A stretch of DNA of 64,000 nt from Alligator mississippiensis (taxonomy: Eukaryota > Chordata > Crocodylia > Alligatoridae): positions 240,995,219 through 241,059,218 of the forward strand of contig NC_081824.1 of assembly GCF_030867095.1 (NCBI RefSeq). Direction: 5' to 3'. Under the pieces are notes generated by a model. That model worked only from the letters and a program-made list of their open reading frames with translations. It searched no databases and was not told the origin of the DNA. The position numbers and the translations under genes were made by a program. Of the stretch, positions 1 to 10,148 are shown piece by piece. Each line of letters starts with the position of its first letter. Positions within the stretch are counted from its first letter, which is position 1.

Positions 1-655
1 GTGTACGTGTTTTGTGTTTGTGTGTGTGTCAGCACGCCCAGGGCCTGTGTGTGGGTGTGTGCACGCGTACTGGTAGGCACAGGGGCTGTACATGCGTGTG
101 CATGTCTTTGTTGCTGCTGGCAGGCTGTTTGTGCATGTGTGTTCATTTATAGGTTAAGTTCCACATGCACACCCCTCCATACACATGCACCTACTTCTCC
201 CCTCACACTGCCATACTCAAACCCCCGCCACCCTCCCCCCATACCCACCCACACTCCACATACCCACACACTCACAGCCCCAACAATCGTATAGCCGCTC
301 CCCACGATAAACAAGAATAAGACTGCATTTTTAGCTATTGTGCAGTCATCTGTGTATGTAAATCAGGACAAAAATTTGTTTTAAATCAAATTAATGTATG
401 TTGTAGATGAAAACTTTTTAGAATATAATTTGGTGTTTTTCTGGTTCTGAGGTGGTAAAACCCCTTGCTGAAAGGGGTACTGCTGGGGGCAAGGGGAGGG
501 ACTTTTGGTGGCAAAGTTTAGGGGGTGGGACTTCTGGTCACAAGATGGCGACCAGGGGCAGGGCACCTGTCAAGGGGCAGGTCTACCCACGTGGCCCTTG
601 ACAGCTTGCCAAAACTCAGTAAGCGGCCGTCCACTCAAAATCATTGCCCACACCT
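1..655 (+). mobile_element. hAT non-autonomous element, right-hand part (copy A)
   Basis: The element enters the window from the left. The interior is GT-rich, then turns AT-rich, and from about 380 it matches the copy at 7423-8791 closely (shared blocks around TTTTTCTGGTTCTGAG, GGGCAAGGGGAGGGACTT and AGCTTGCCAAA). It ends near 655 at TTGCCCACACCT, a variant of the family terminus TTGCCCACCCCT. The left end and any target duplication lie outside the window. No transposase is visible. At about 475-479 it keeps the uninterrupted TA site that is occupied by a MITE in the sister copy. Confidence 0.75.
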
Positions 656-808
656 GGCTTATAACTTTGTCTTTTTTTGGCAGATTTGGATTAAAGCATC
701 AGGGATGGTATATCCTTCTGAGTGCATGAAGCCTGCCAGGTTTCAAGGAGATAGATGTAGGGGTTTCTGGGAAACTGCACCTCCAGCTGCTGACAAGCAA
801 AACTTGTG

Positions 809-809
<1 letters not shown>

Positions 810-860
<51 letters not shown>
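810..860. repeat. (GT)n microsatellite
   Basis: About 25 uninterrupted GT units. This is ordinary simple-sequence DNA and it produces spurious His/Thr open frames on the other strand. Confidence 0.97.
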
Positions 861-862
<2 letters not shown>

Positions 863-1089
863 AGGCATGCCCTCACTGGTTGTGGACATGGTAGTGTGTC
901 TCAGTGATGCCACCTCCTCCCCTACACCCTCAGCCTGGTCCACCACTTTAAATGACAACAGGTAATAACTTAGTAAGCAGCACAGTAGCACCAGCAGCAT
1001 CTCAAGCAAACAGTCACAGTCAATATCAGAGCAGTCCTTCCCCCCTCTTCCCCTCCCTCTCCTTACTTTCTGTTTCCCTGCAGGGAAGC

Positions 1090-1275
1090 CCAGCTTCAGC
1101 TTTGAAACTCAGAATGTTCCGAAACTTTTGAAATGTTTTGACTGCCCTCATTTCTTTTCAAGGCTGTTTCAAAGCCTTTCATTTCATTTCATTTCATTTC
1201 ATTTCAATTTAACTGTTTCAAGCTCAAAATGAGTCAGAATGAAACAGCTGGTGACATTTTGCACAGCCCTAATAG
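1090..1275. repeat. MITE-like repeat with (ATTTC)n core
   Basis: An AT-rich block with an ATTTC pentamer array at about 1176-1205, ending in TTTTGCACAGCCCTA. Its reverse complement (TAGGGCTGTGCAAAA) resembles the start of the ATTCGGA-rich repeat at 17733 (TAGAGCTGTGCAAAG), which suggests related termini. No target duplication was resolved. Confidence 0.4.
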
Positions 1276-1489
1276 ATACACTGAAGATGAAGAAAAACCA
1301 GAGAAACTGTTAGAGCTGCATCATCTGTATCTCTATCCCTTTTTCCCTCAGGCCGAAGTCCAGGAGAGGTGTGGCTCAGTGTCTCTTTTAGGTCCATATT
1401 TGTGCTCACCTTAGATGCAGAGGACTACCTACAGAAACAGCAGAAGACTAGCTTTGTAGACTTGCCTTGAGCTAAAAGATCGGTCATTC

Positions 1490-2952
1490 TTAGTACGTTC
1501 TTAGTTATCATCAGGCATAGTGGTTTTCCGTGATAAAAAATAGCAAATTCTCTGATAAACCCCCCAAAATTCGTGATTGAAATTAAGCCCCCCTCTCAAT
1601 CCCCCCACAGCCCCCTCAGCCCTGCTCGTGCCCCTTGGCTCCCACCCACAGCCCCTGACCTTTTGCCCTGCCGGAGGGGGGCCCAAGCTGCTAGGGCTTT
1701 GGGGCCAGGGACCCAGGTCCACAGCTCCCTGCCCCCAACAGAAGGTTGCTGCAACAGGAGCACAGAGCCAGCTCCCCCACTGCTGCCTGCCTGCTGCCGG
1801 CTCTGCCAGGGATGGGGCTGGCTCCTGGTGGCTGCACACACTCCTGGGGGGCAAGGGGGACCCATGGCCCCCAGATCTGTGTGGGGGGAAGGCTGCAGGC
1901 TCAAGCTCCCGCTGTGCTTCCTTCCCGTGGGGCTGCTTAGCCCCCCAGACACGATCCGGCATGGCTAGGAACAGTGGGGCTATGCCAGGATCTCCTCGCC
2001 CCCCACAGTCCTAGCAATGCACATTCTGCACTTACCGCCACTTTGAGTGGCAGAGCCTTGCACTGCTTCCCTCAGTGCAGCCCCATATGCAGGAGGCATG
2101 TTATTGGGGCAGCACGGAGCAAGCAACTCCTAGGAGATCCCCACGTGGCTCCTCTGTCCCCAGCTGTGCCAGGTTGCGGGCAGGGGAGCAGGACAGCAAT
2201 CTGCTGCCAGCAGGGCTGTGGGGGGCCTTTAATGGCAATCTGCCTCCCTGCTCCCTTCCCCGCAACCTGGCATAGCTGGGAACAGAGGAGCCGTGTGGGG
2301 ATCTCCTAGCAGCTGCTTGCTTTGCATTGCCCCAGGGATGCACCGCCTGCACATGGGGCTGCACTGAGGGAAGCGGCGCAGGGCTCTGCTACTCAAAGTG
2401 GTGGCAGGCGCAAGGGGTACGTTGCCAGGGCAGGATCCTGGTGTGGCCCCCCCTGTCCCCAGCTGCGCCAGGTCTTGTCTACAGGGCTACAGTGGCCCTG
2501 TGAGAGGGCAGCAGGGCAGCAGCTTGAGCCCACAGCCTGCCCCCCACACAGATCTGGGGGCACAGGTACCCCCTGCCCTCTGAGAGCGAACCACACAGAG
2601 TGCCTGGCCAGCTCCACATCTCCCCACTCCCAGCCAGCATGTCCATGTGCAGCTTACCTTAAGGGCTGCTAGATCTGCTTCAGTTTTATGTGCCCCCCGC
2701 CAGGCAGGAAAGTGAGCCTGACCTAAGCCTTGCAACTGACTAAAAGCTGCAGGCCCCTCCTCCGGGCAGGGTTGGGACTTTTCCACCCTTTTTAACAAAG
2801 GGCTCTTGCAGGCTGGAAATCCATGGGTTTCTCTGTTAAAAGAGAAAATCTGCATTTTCTCTGATAAAACCAGGAAATACGTGGTTTTCTCCATTTTTCC
2901 TTGGGAAACGGAAAACCCGACTCCCTGGTTATCATATTCCGCAGCCCTGGAT
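1490..2952. repeat. Long GC-rich foldback (palindromic) element
   Basis: The two halves are imperfect reverse complements about a centre near 2220. The best-matched inner arms are about 2034-2212 and 2231-2406 (for example CCACTTTGAGTGGCAGAGCC against the complement of GGGCTCTGCTACTCAAAGTG). A second pair is 1865-1905 with 2525-2560 (both contain CAGATCTGTGTGGGGGG). The AT-rich ends also pair loosely: GTGGTTTTCCGT near 1520 and the complement of ACGGAAAACCC near 2905-2915. Long open frames here are mirror images of each other and do not look like genes. No transposase is visible. It is likely a foldback-type DNA transposon or an inverted dimer of one GC-rich repeat. Confidence 0.7.
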
Positions 2953-3173
2953 TAATATTGAAGTATCTGCTGTCTTCTTTGCTCATTTACGTCAGGAGTA
3001 CCAGCAAGTGTCTCATCTTGTTGCCAATGCAGTCCTTGGCTGAGTGAAGCTTGGGTGGAGATGTTTTTAAGAATACTTGTTAAATCCTGCCTCTTTCTTC
3101 CCTTGGTTACATGCCCACAAGAGCTTTGAGAGAGCCTTGGTTTTGATAACTGCTTATTTCTTTTTCATTGCAG

Positions 3174-3221
3174 GAAAATGGGCCTTACTATTCTTCTTAC
3201 CCCTCATCCCCTGACCTGTGA
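3174..3221 (+). CDS. GDAP2: GDAP2, last coding segment (C-terminal 15 residues)
   Basis: A strong acceptor (pyrimidine tract then TTTTTCATTGCAG, AG at 3172-3173) is followed by codons for ENGPYYSSYPSSPDL and a TGA at 3219-3221. From memory, human GDAP2 (497 aa; macro domain plus CRAL-TRIO/Sec14-like domain) ends in ...DARENGPYYTSYPPSPDL, so the match covers nearly the whole segment. Position and orientation also fit: GDAP2 and TENT5C are convergent neighbours on human 1p12. GDAP2 carries a lipid-binding-type CRAL-TRIO domain and a macro domain; its biochemical role is poorly defined. Upstream exons must lie left of the window, because none is recognisable between 1 and 3170. The gene shown here is only the 3' terminal exon. 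The segment is short, but sequence, splice site, polyA signal and synteny agree. Confidence 0.85.
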   Translation, partial: ENGPYYSSYPSSPDL

Positions 3222-3905
3222 TCTGCAGTCTTACAATACTGCTTGTTTTCCATGGATCCAGTGACCTGATGCCTGCCAGTACCATGTGTACTTGTCCATG
3301 TACAGAATTCAGAGAGAGGTTTTTCTCCCCAGCTCTGGTATTTTTTTACTGATAAGATATATTTTCAAGCACTTGAGCAATCGGAGAACTTTATGCCACT
3401 ATGAACTGTACAACTAATTCAGATCTATTTCTCTGGAAAAGTTGATGTCAGAATCACTAGGTGGATTTTCTTTTCTTGAGGTAGTTAATTTTTACTCCTG
3501 AATAGACTTTTTCTGGGAAATCCGTCAGAGACACTTGATCCCATTTTTACCTGGTACTGAGAGTCTCCAACTCCATTTACAGGATTCTGTTTTAGACTGG
3601 TCTGTAAAAAGGATGTAGCCTGACACTGCTGTTCACCATATGGTCTCGTACTTCAGGTCCTATTATTTTTTCCCTTCTGTCAGTGCTGATGACCCTGCAA
3701 AAGTATCTGGAATTGTCAATATCACTGCTGCAAGCTGAACAGGGCAGTACTGCCAATCAAAGGCTGTGGCAGCAACATTTAATACTGTAAATGCTATGTG
3801 AGCTAGGAACCTATTGCAGTCTGTGTCTGTTGTTCCTGGACATTCTCACAGGTTAGGATGCCACTACTCTCTCAATAAGAATAAAGTTGAAAAACATATA
3901 CAGTT
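3222..3905 (+). other. GDAP2: GDAP2 3'UTR and polyadenylation site
   Basis: About 680 bases of non-repetitive sequence follow the GDAP2 stop codon and end with AATAAA at 3880-3885, so cleavage is expected near 3900-3910. The T-rich stretch after 3905 (TTTCTCTTCTG) could act as the downstream element. The stretch contains no transposon sequence I recognise, unlike both flanks, which supports its being transcribed UTR. Confidence 0.75.
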
Positions 3906-6435
3906 TCTCTTCTGTAATTCTTAGTATTTGCTTTCTCCCCATCTCTCTCCTCCCTCTCTCCTTGGTACTGTAGCCAGTACCCTAATTATTCTCCTATGAA
4001 TTGGAAAGAAGATTTAGTGATGCAGCTCTTATTTTCTTGAAAAGAGGTATAGAGGTTCAAAATCACCTCACCAAGTTCATGCCTTTTAGCTATGGAATGG
4101 AACCTAACTACCTGTTTCAAGGGTGGGAAAAACACTTTGGATACTAAAGATATTTCTGTCTTTCAGGGATCCCTATGCCTCTAGGAGATCAGAAGAACTG
4201 GTGGATCTTGATGATTCAACCATTTGCAGAATGTGTGAGAACATGACACTTACCTGTGTTCATTGGGTTGTTTTGAGGCGGGAGTATCTCTGTATTCACA
4301 CAACAGGTACACAGCAGCCACCTTCCTGCTCAGAGATGGTTGGTGAGGCTAGAACCCAGTATTGTTGGGATCACTACAGAACCTTTTCTGGGCCTTTCAG
4401 ACCCTGGCCACACAACACAATTTCTGTTTGGCAGTCTGCAGTTTGCAAATGTAGGAGTGTAGCCTTTCACATGCCTACCTGTACCTCTTACTTATGCTGC
4501 AGATAGATTTCCTAAGTGTGTTCGAGGAGGGGAGGAGCTGTGCTGCACAGGAAAAATCTTACCTCAAGGGATGTTTCTTCTCCCTTGTCTAAAGAAATCT
4601 TCTGAGCAGTGACTGAGCACTGACCCTGGAACAGATGTGTATTACTCCAGAATGCATTTATAGAGGTCTGTGTTTTGGAATTTTAGACATGCTGCTCTGA
4701 ATGGGAATTTACATATGCCATTGAGAGAAGAATCTGAGACTGCAAAACATAAAATGATTCAGGGCAGTTCTCACAAAGATTAAAACATGAGACCCCAAAT
4801 CTCTTGTTGGAGAAAGGACTGTAGTGGCCTCCCTCCTGTAAGCAAATGCTTAGTGTTCAATGAAGGACAGGCTGCATACTTAGTTTCTTCCCTTCCCAAC
4901 AATCTCTCTCTGGCTTACAGCTACATATGGATCTTTTCCAGGATTTTGATATATTTGGGCATTGATCAAGATAGTTGCTTATCCGGGACTTATTAGCATT
5001 AACATTTCATGTGCAATTTTAATTAATACTTTTAAAAGTGTCCCCTTGCACCTCTATTTCCAGTGTCAAAGCTGTTGTATAACTGTATTTGGCTTCTAGT
5101 GTTATTATAACACAAACAAGCAAGAGGTTTGCAAATATCTTGCAGCCTAAGATATCGTGTCCTTGTAGCCCATTCAGCTTTTTTTTTTTTTGGCTTTTAA
5201 ATTATTACTGAGGAAAAACAGCACTCTGATGTGTTGCAGCCACTCTAGCCTATCTTTACTTCCTCCTAATACCTAGCTGCCTTGATTAACCATAAACAAA
5301 TTTTCTATGACTCCAAATGACTTGTGTATCTTTCTAACCCAGCTAGCCATTTGCTGTTTTCACACATTTGTCTCTTTCAAGCATGGCTCTTTCAGAACAA
5401 TTTGTCTCTGCATAATAGGCAAATTAAAGGTGATTCATTTTCATCAGCTGTTGTGGAAACAATGCTTTTGCTTCATCAAGTTAACATTTTTTCTTGCACC
5501 CTGACCCTGCAGGTGGCTTGAGGTCATAAAACCTTACAAGCAGAATGCAGAGCTGTATCTCAACATTTCTCAAATTCTTGTCCAGTAATTAAGAAATTAC
5601 TTGACTACATCTAACTCAGATCTCTCCCCAGAGCAGCTGGCTAGCAGAAAGGAAGCCTTGGCAATTTCCATCTTATTGTGCATTTTATAATACATTTTAA
5701 ATTGTATTCTGTAAACCTGCATGCTCAATAGCAAACTGAATCTAAACTATGCAGCCAGGACTGTATATTCTGCAGCAGGCTAAATTGGAACTCTCTCAAA
5801 GGGTTTTGGTTTTTTTTTAATTAAACTTACACTTTCCAACAAAAATTCTATAGTGAAGCACTTGTGGTATCACTTTGATACCAAACTTTATTTTATGCTC
5901 CCAATTAAGTATAAATGTTTGCATGCAAAAATGTATTGTAGGATGTATCTGAGGCTAAACTGGGAGTTAGTATAAACTGGTCATGGAGTAGATGGCATGT
6001 TTGATACCTAGGACTGTTGGAGAAGTAGCATAGGATTACAGGCTGAGTATATTAGTGTTTGATAATCTTATCAAGAGTGAAAGTAGTTCAAGGGTCACTG
6101 TCCTACTAAGGCAATTCATGCCTCTCTAAATCAATATCAATTTCTACAGACTTGAGGCTTATCTACATACCTAAATTTACCAGCTTGGTTATCCTGCTAT
6201 AGTTATATTGGTATAACTCCTTGTGTATAACAGTAAATTTCCTTTATAGACAAGCCTTTAGACAACATTTTATTAAATACAATTCTGAATGTGGAGAGGG
6301 TCAAAGCTGAAAATGAATTGTTACCTCTGCTGGATTTAATTGTGTGCACTTAGCAGTGTGCAGCAGAACATATTCTTGTGTGTGAACAAGGGAACCAATC
6401 GGACAAGGGAAACCAAGATGTGTTTAGTATGCCTA
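3906..6435. other. Intergenic, no recognised gene
   Basis: Mostly AT-rich unique sequence. One open frame of 127 codons (4123-4506) starts near an acceptor-like TTTCTGTCTTTCAG at 4154-4167, but it resembles no protein I know and has no conserved domain, so it is not called. No repeats were recognised apart from short T runs. Confidence 0.5.
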
Positions 6436-6500
6436 ATTTATTGAGTCATAGAAACATGGGCTGGGAAGAGGTCATCTAGTAATCCATCCTAGGAAAAGGA
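6436..6500 (-). mobile_element. CR1 3'-end fragment
   Basis: The complement reads like the degenerate CR1 tail (TACTAGATGACCTCTTCCCA then TTTCTATGAC). Only about 60 bases survive. The matching body may continue in the CR1-like block at 6870-7120, separated by the MITE-like repeat at 6520-6792. Confidence 0.6.
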
Positions 6501-6519
6501 TCATGTGTTACCTCTAGAC

Positions 6520-6792
6520 CAGAGATGCTCAATTTTTTGGCCTCATGGCTCAGCTGTGTGGGATGGGGCCAGTTTAAGGGGCTCTGGGACCCAGCACCAC
6601 CTTCTCCCAGTCCTGTGCATAGGGATCAGGTGTGCAGTCCAGGGCTTCCCACAGGTCCAGAAATTTGGCAGTGAGGAAATTTGGCAGTGAGGAAGCAGTG
6701 CCACTGCTCTACTACCACCATATTTCCAGACTCCTGGGAAGCCCCACAGATCTTATGACACAGGGCCATGGGCTAGGAGTTGAGCGCCCTTG
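6520..6792. mobile_element. hAT-like MITE
   Basis: The left end CAGAGATGCTCAATTTTTTG and the complement of the right end (CAAGGGCGCTCAACTCCTAG) share the GCTCAA core, typical of hAT-derived MITEs of the CAGNGGTTCTCAAC type. The flanking 8-mers CTCTAGAC and CTCTCTTA are only a weak target-duplication match. It has no coding capacity. It appears to have inserted into a CR1 remnant. Confidence 0.5.
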
Positions 6793-6869
6793 CTCTCTTA
6801 GACATTTGAAAGATGAAAGATGTCAGTCTTACTTGTTCTTAACAATATCTCGTTTTGTGGGGGGATGAG

Positions 6870-7130
6870 GGGGAAGGGGAAGAGAGAAATTCTACAAGTT
6901 CCTTAGGAAATTGGTGTTATCCTTTCATAATTAGGAAATGCTAATAGTTAGGGAAACCATTTCTGAATCTTCCTTGTTTGAAAATTAAGCTGGTACTTTG
7001 TGTCCTATGTTCCTGGCCACAGTGAACACGTCGTCCTTTAATTATTGCAACGTTTTATATAGCTGAAGACTTGTCATGTCCTGTTACCTCCAGATCAGTT
7101 TGCTGGGATTTTAACACAAAGCAAACAAAT
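6870..7130 (-). mobile_element. CR1-like LINE 3' region, degraded
   Basis: Sequence such as TTTAATTATTGCAACGTTTT and CTTGTCATGTCC followed by CCAG resembles the 3'-proximal non-coding part of sauropsid CR1 elements read on the - strand. No open frame survives. Boundaries are approximate. Confidence 0.45.
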
Positions 7131-7858
7131 ATCTCTAGGGCTTAAGGAAGTTGCTTTTTTCTAGGCAGCTCTGCCTACAAATAAAAGACATCTTGCTGCT
7201 TCTCCCATCTCAGCGTAGGGCATCTTAGAGACATCTGTATGTCTTTTCTCTGTTGCAGAAGAAAGTTGCAAGGGATTCACTTTAAAGGAGCATCAGAGGT
7301 GATATCCTCCACTTCCCAGATGACTCTGTACCAGGTTCCTTTCTCCCCTGCACCTATATTAATGTACCATGTGTTGGACAAGGGATGAGCCACTCATCTG
7401 GGAAATAGTGTCAGGCAATAGGATAGGGGTGGGCAAAATATGGCCCACAGGCCAGATCCAGCCCATTCTATCTGGCCTATGGGGCCCCTGAAAAAATTAG
7501 AAAATGTATACTTATCTGCTTCTGGCTGCCTGTCAAAGATGACAGGAGTCGGGGACAGTAGGACCCAGGAGAAGCCAGCAGGACTCACCAGCAAGGCCAG
7601 CCCTACCCCACCCCCACACCCGAACCAGAAGTCTCTACCTGCCACAGCTTTTACTGCTTCCCAGCATGCTTCTGGCTGCTTCAGCACCATGTGGCCCAGG
7701 GCTGCATCACCAGACCATGGGAGCACCTATACTGAGGTGAGAAGGCAGTCCAGGGCCAGGAGCGGGAGGGTGCATGTGTGTGCACATACACATCCCTGCA
7801 ATGAGGGAGGGAGAGATTGTGTGTATGTGAGGGACAAACTTTGTGGGTGAGGGAGAGG

Positions 7859-7891
<33 letters not shown>

Positions 7892-7965
7892 CGTGTGTGT
7901 GCATGTCCCTGCAATGAGGGAGGGGGAGAGAGACAGAGCAATGAGAGAGAGAGAGAGAGAGAGAG

Positions 7966-7998
<33 letters not shown>
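7859..7998. repeat. Compound (GT)n / (GA)n microsatellite
   Basis: GT units at about 7860-7888, a short non-repetitive spacer including CCCTGCAATGAGGGAGGG, then GA units at about 7943-7968 running straight into GT units to 7997. The spacer motif also occurs at 7790-7812, so part of the array is a local duplication inside hAT copy B. Confidence 0.9.
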
Positions 7999-8000
<2 letters not shown>

Positions 8001-8386
8001 AAGGGAGGGACTGTGTGTTCATAGGCTAATCCCACATGGACAACTCACCATACACCTGCACCCACAGCCCCTCGCACTGCCATACACGCAGACCCTCACA
8101 CCTCCTCACACACTCCAACCCACACCCCACATACCCACACCCACAGCCCCCCACAAACCTATACCCACCCCCCAATGGTTCCCAACCCCCCCACAATATA
8201 CAAGCATAAGACTTCATTTTAAGCTATTGTGCAATCACCTCAGTGTACACTACACAAATGCATGTAAATCAAGACAAAAATATTTTTTAAAATCAAATTA
8301 CTGAATGTTGTAGATGTTCAATTTTTAGACTACAATTTGGTATTTTTCTGGTTCTGAGATGGCAAAAGCCTTTGCTGAAAGGAGTA

Positions 8387-8605
8387 CAGGCAAGCCCTGC
8401 TTAGCGCTATTAATTGGTTTCTGAAAAAACGAGCATTAAGCAAAATGAGCGTTAACTGAAACAGAAAGTATTTGACAACCCAAGATGGTGACTGCAAGTA
8501 TTATAACAAAACTTGCTGAGTGCTAAGTGAAATCAGGTATCAATTTAAAATGAGCACTATAGTAAAATAGCGCTAAGCAAAACAACATTAAGCAGGGGTT
8601 GCCTG
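8387..8605. mobile_element. Tc1/mariner-type MITE nested in hAT copy B
   Basis: The ends CAGGCAAGCCCTGCTTAGCG and the complement of ...AACATTAAGCAGGGGTTGCCTG are inverted repeats of about 20 bp, flanked on both sides by TA (8385-8386 and 8606-8607). It is 219 bp long with no coding capacity. Copy A of the host hAT lacks it and shows a single TA at the orthologous place, confirming TA duplication on insertion. Confidence 0.9.
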
Positions 8606-10148
8606 TATTTCTGGGGGCAAGGGGAGGGACTTCTGGTGGCAAAGGTAGAGGGGGTTAGGAGGCATCACTTCCAATCACAAGATGGTGACTGGGGGCTTGG
8701 CACCTGTCAAGAGGCGGGGCTACCAATGTGGCCCTCGACAGCTTGCCAAACTTGGTAAGCGGCCCTCCCTCCAAAAGAATTGCCCACCCCTGCAGTAGGC
8801 CCTACTAAGGAGTTTTTCCCTACATGCAAATGTATGGGAACTATGAGCACTAGGTGAAGCATGCAGGCCATTCTTCCTTGCTGTAAAGGGCCACACCAGG
8901 GAGATACTGACTGACCATTCCACTGCCAGGTATTACTTGAACTAGCAAGATGGGGACAGATCAGTTACAGATGTCAATAGGCAGTCCACCTATTGGATCT
9001 TTATATGCATGACCAAATCACACTGAAGGTTTCTTGCCTACTAATGAAGTAAGTGGGTTTCCTCAGCAGAACCACTTGTGTCAGGCTACAAGTTTTTCCT
9101 ACAAAATAAAGTAGCTTCCAGCATAATCTGCAGATGACTATGCTACAGCCCCCTTTGCCCGTTATTAGAGGTAATGGACAGAACAGGAGGAAAGAGGACC
9201 AGGCCCAGCTGAACTTGTATTGAACACCACAACAGTAGTCCCTATTCAGGGTAAATGAATGAGCTACAGTTAAAAACAGATCAAGCAACAGGACCTTACC
9301 TTCTGCTAGGATCTCCAGCAAGGGCATGCTGGCTATGGTATGTCTTCATTCCCTTAGGTTCCGGCTCCTTACTAAATTCCTACATTTATGTAATCATATA
9401 AACATGATGGGTGCATCTACACAAGATGCTTTACTATGAAGTAGCATATTTTACCACATAGTAAGCGCATCTACAGATGCACATGCTTACTGTGCAGTAA
9501 ACTAGCTACTCATGAGTAAATTTGCTACCTGCAAATACAAGTAGCAAATTTACTTGTCAATAGTTACCGTGTAGTAACGTGTAGAGGCCAACCAGGAGCA
9601 GATCTGTTTCTGGTCAGCCCTGCAACTAAGGGGCCAGCCTGAGCTCAGCCTCAGGGCTGGGAGCCTCTCCAGTCCCATGGCTCAGCCATCTCTATGGCAG
9701 CCCCAGACCCTTTAAAAGCTTGCGGGCATTTTGAGCCCTGTGGCATAACAGCAGGAAGCCTGGGAGGACTCTTGGTCTCTGCTGCCCCTGCACAAGTGCA
9801 AGCTACCTGCGTCAGCTTGCCTGCATCCTGGTTCCATTGCCTGGCACCACAGTGCTGCACAGCTACCAGGCCCATGCCATCCAGCCCTGCAGGCTGCTGC
9901 AGGCTCCTGCCAGCACCTGGGCCCAGCTGCAGCCAGCTCCTGGCCACAAAGGCCAGCACCAGCTGCCTGCAGCCAACACGCAGCAGCCTGCTGAGACTCT
10001 GCGGTGCATTGCCTTGCTGCATAGCTCCTAGTCCTGCACCATGCCCCTGTGCTGGGTGCTGCAGGCAGCTGCCCAGGCCCAGCAGCATAGGGACAGCCAT
10101 ACAGAGGCCCAGAGAGTTGGCATGGGAGCCCTGATAGCATCTTTGTCA

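Larger units (their letters stand above)
7423..8791. mobile_element. hAT non-autonomous element (copy B)
   Basis: The termini AGGGGTGGGCAA (7425) and TTGCCCACCCCT (ends 8791) are inverted. The flanks GCAATAGG (7415-7422) and GCAGTAGG (8792-8799) form an 8-bp target duplication with one mismatch, diagnostic of hAT. The 1.37 kb body carries GT and GA microsatellites at 7859-7998 and no transposase. From 8210 on it is near-identical in order to copy A at 1-655, except for a 219 bp insertion at 8387-8605. Further copies of the family lie at 41389-42437 and, inverted, at 57787-59003. Confidence 0.88.

Noticed and set aside
4123-4506. 127-codon + open frame downstream of GDAP2 with an acceptor-like TTTCTGTCTTTCAG near its start
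   Set aside because: No recognisable domain, no matching donor or partner exon, and it lies beyond the GDAP2 polyA signal. It could be an alternative terminal exon but nothing supports it.
7681-8035. His/Thr/Ser-rich open frames
   Set aside because: Translation of GT/GA microsatellites.
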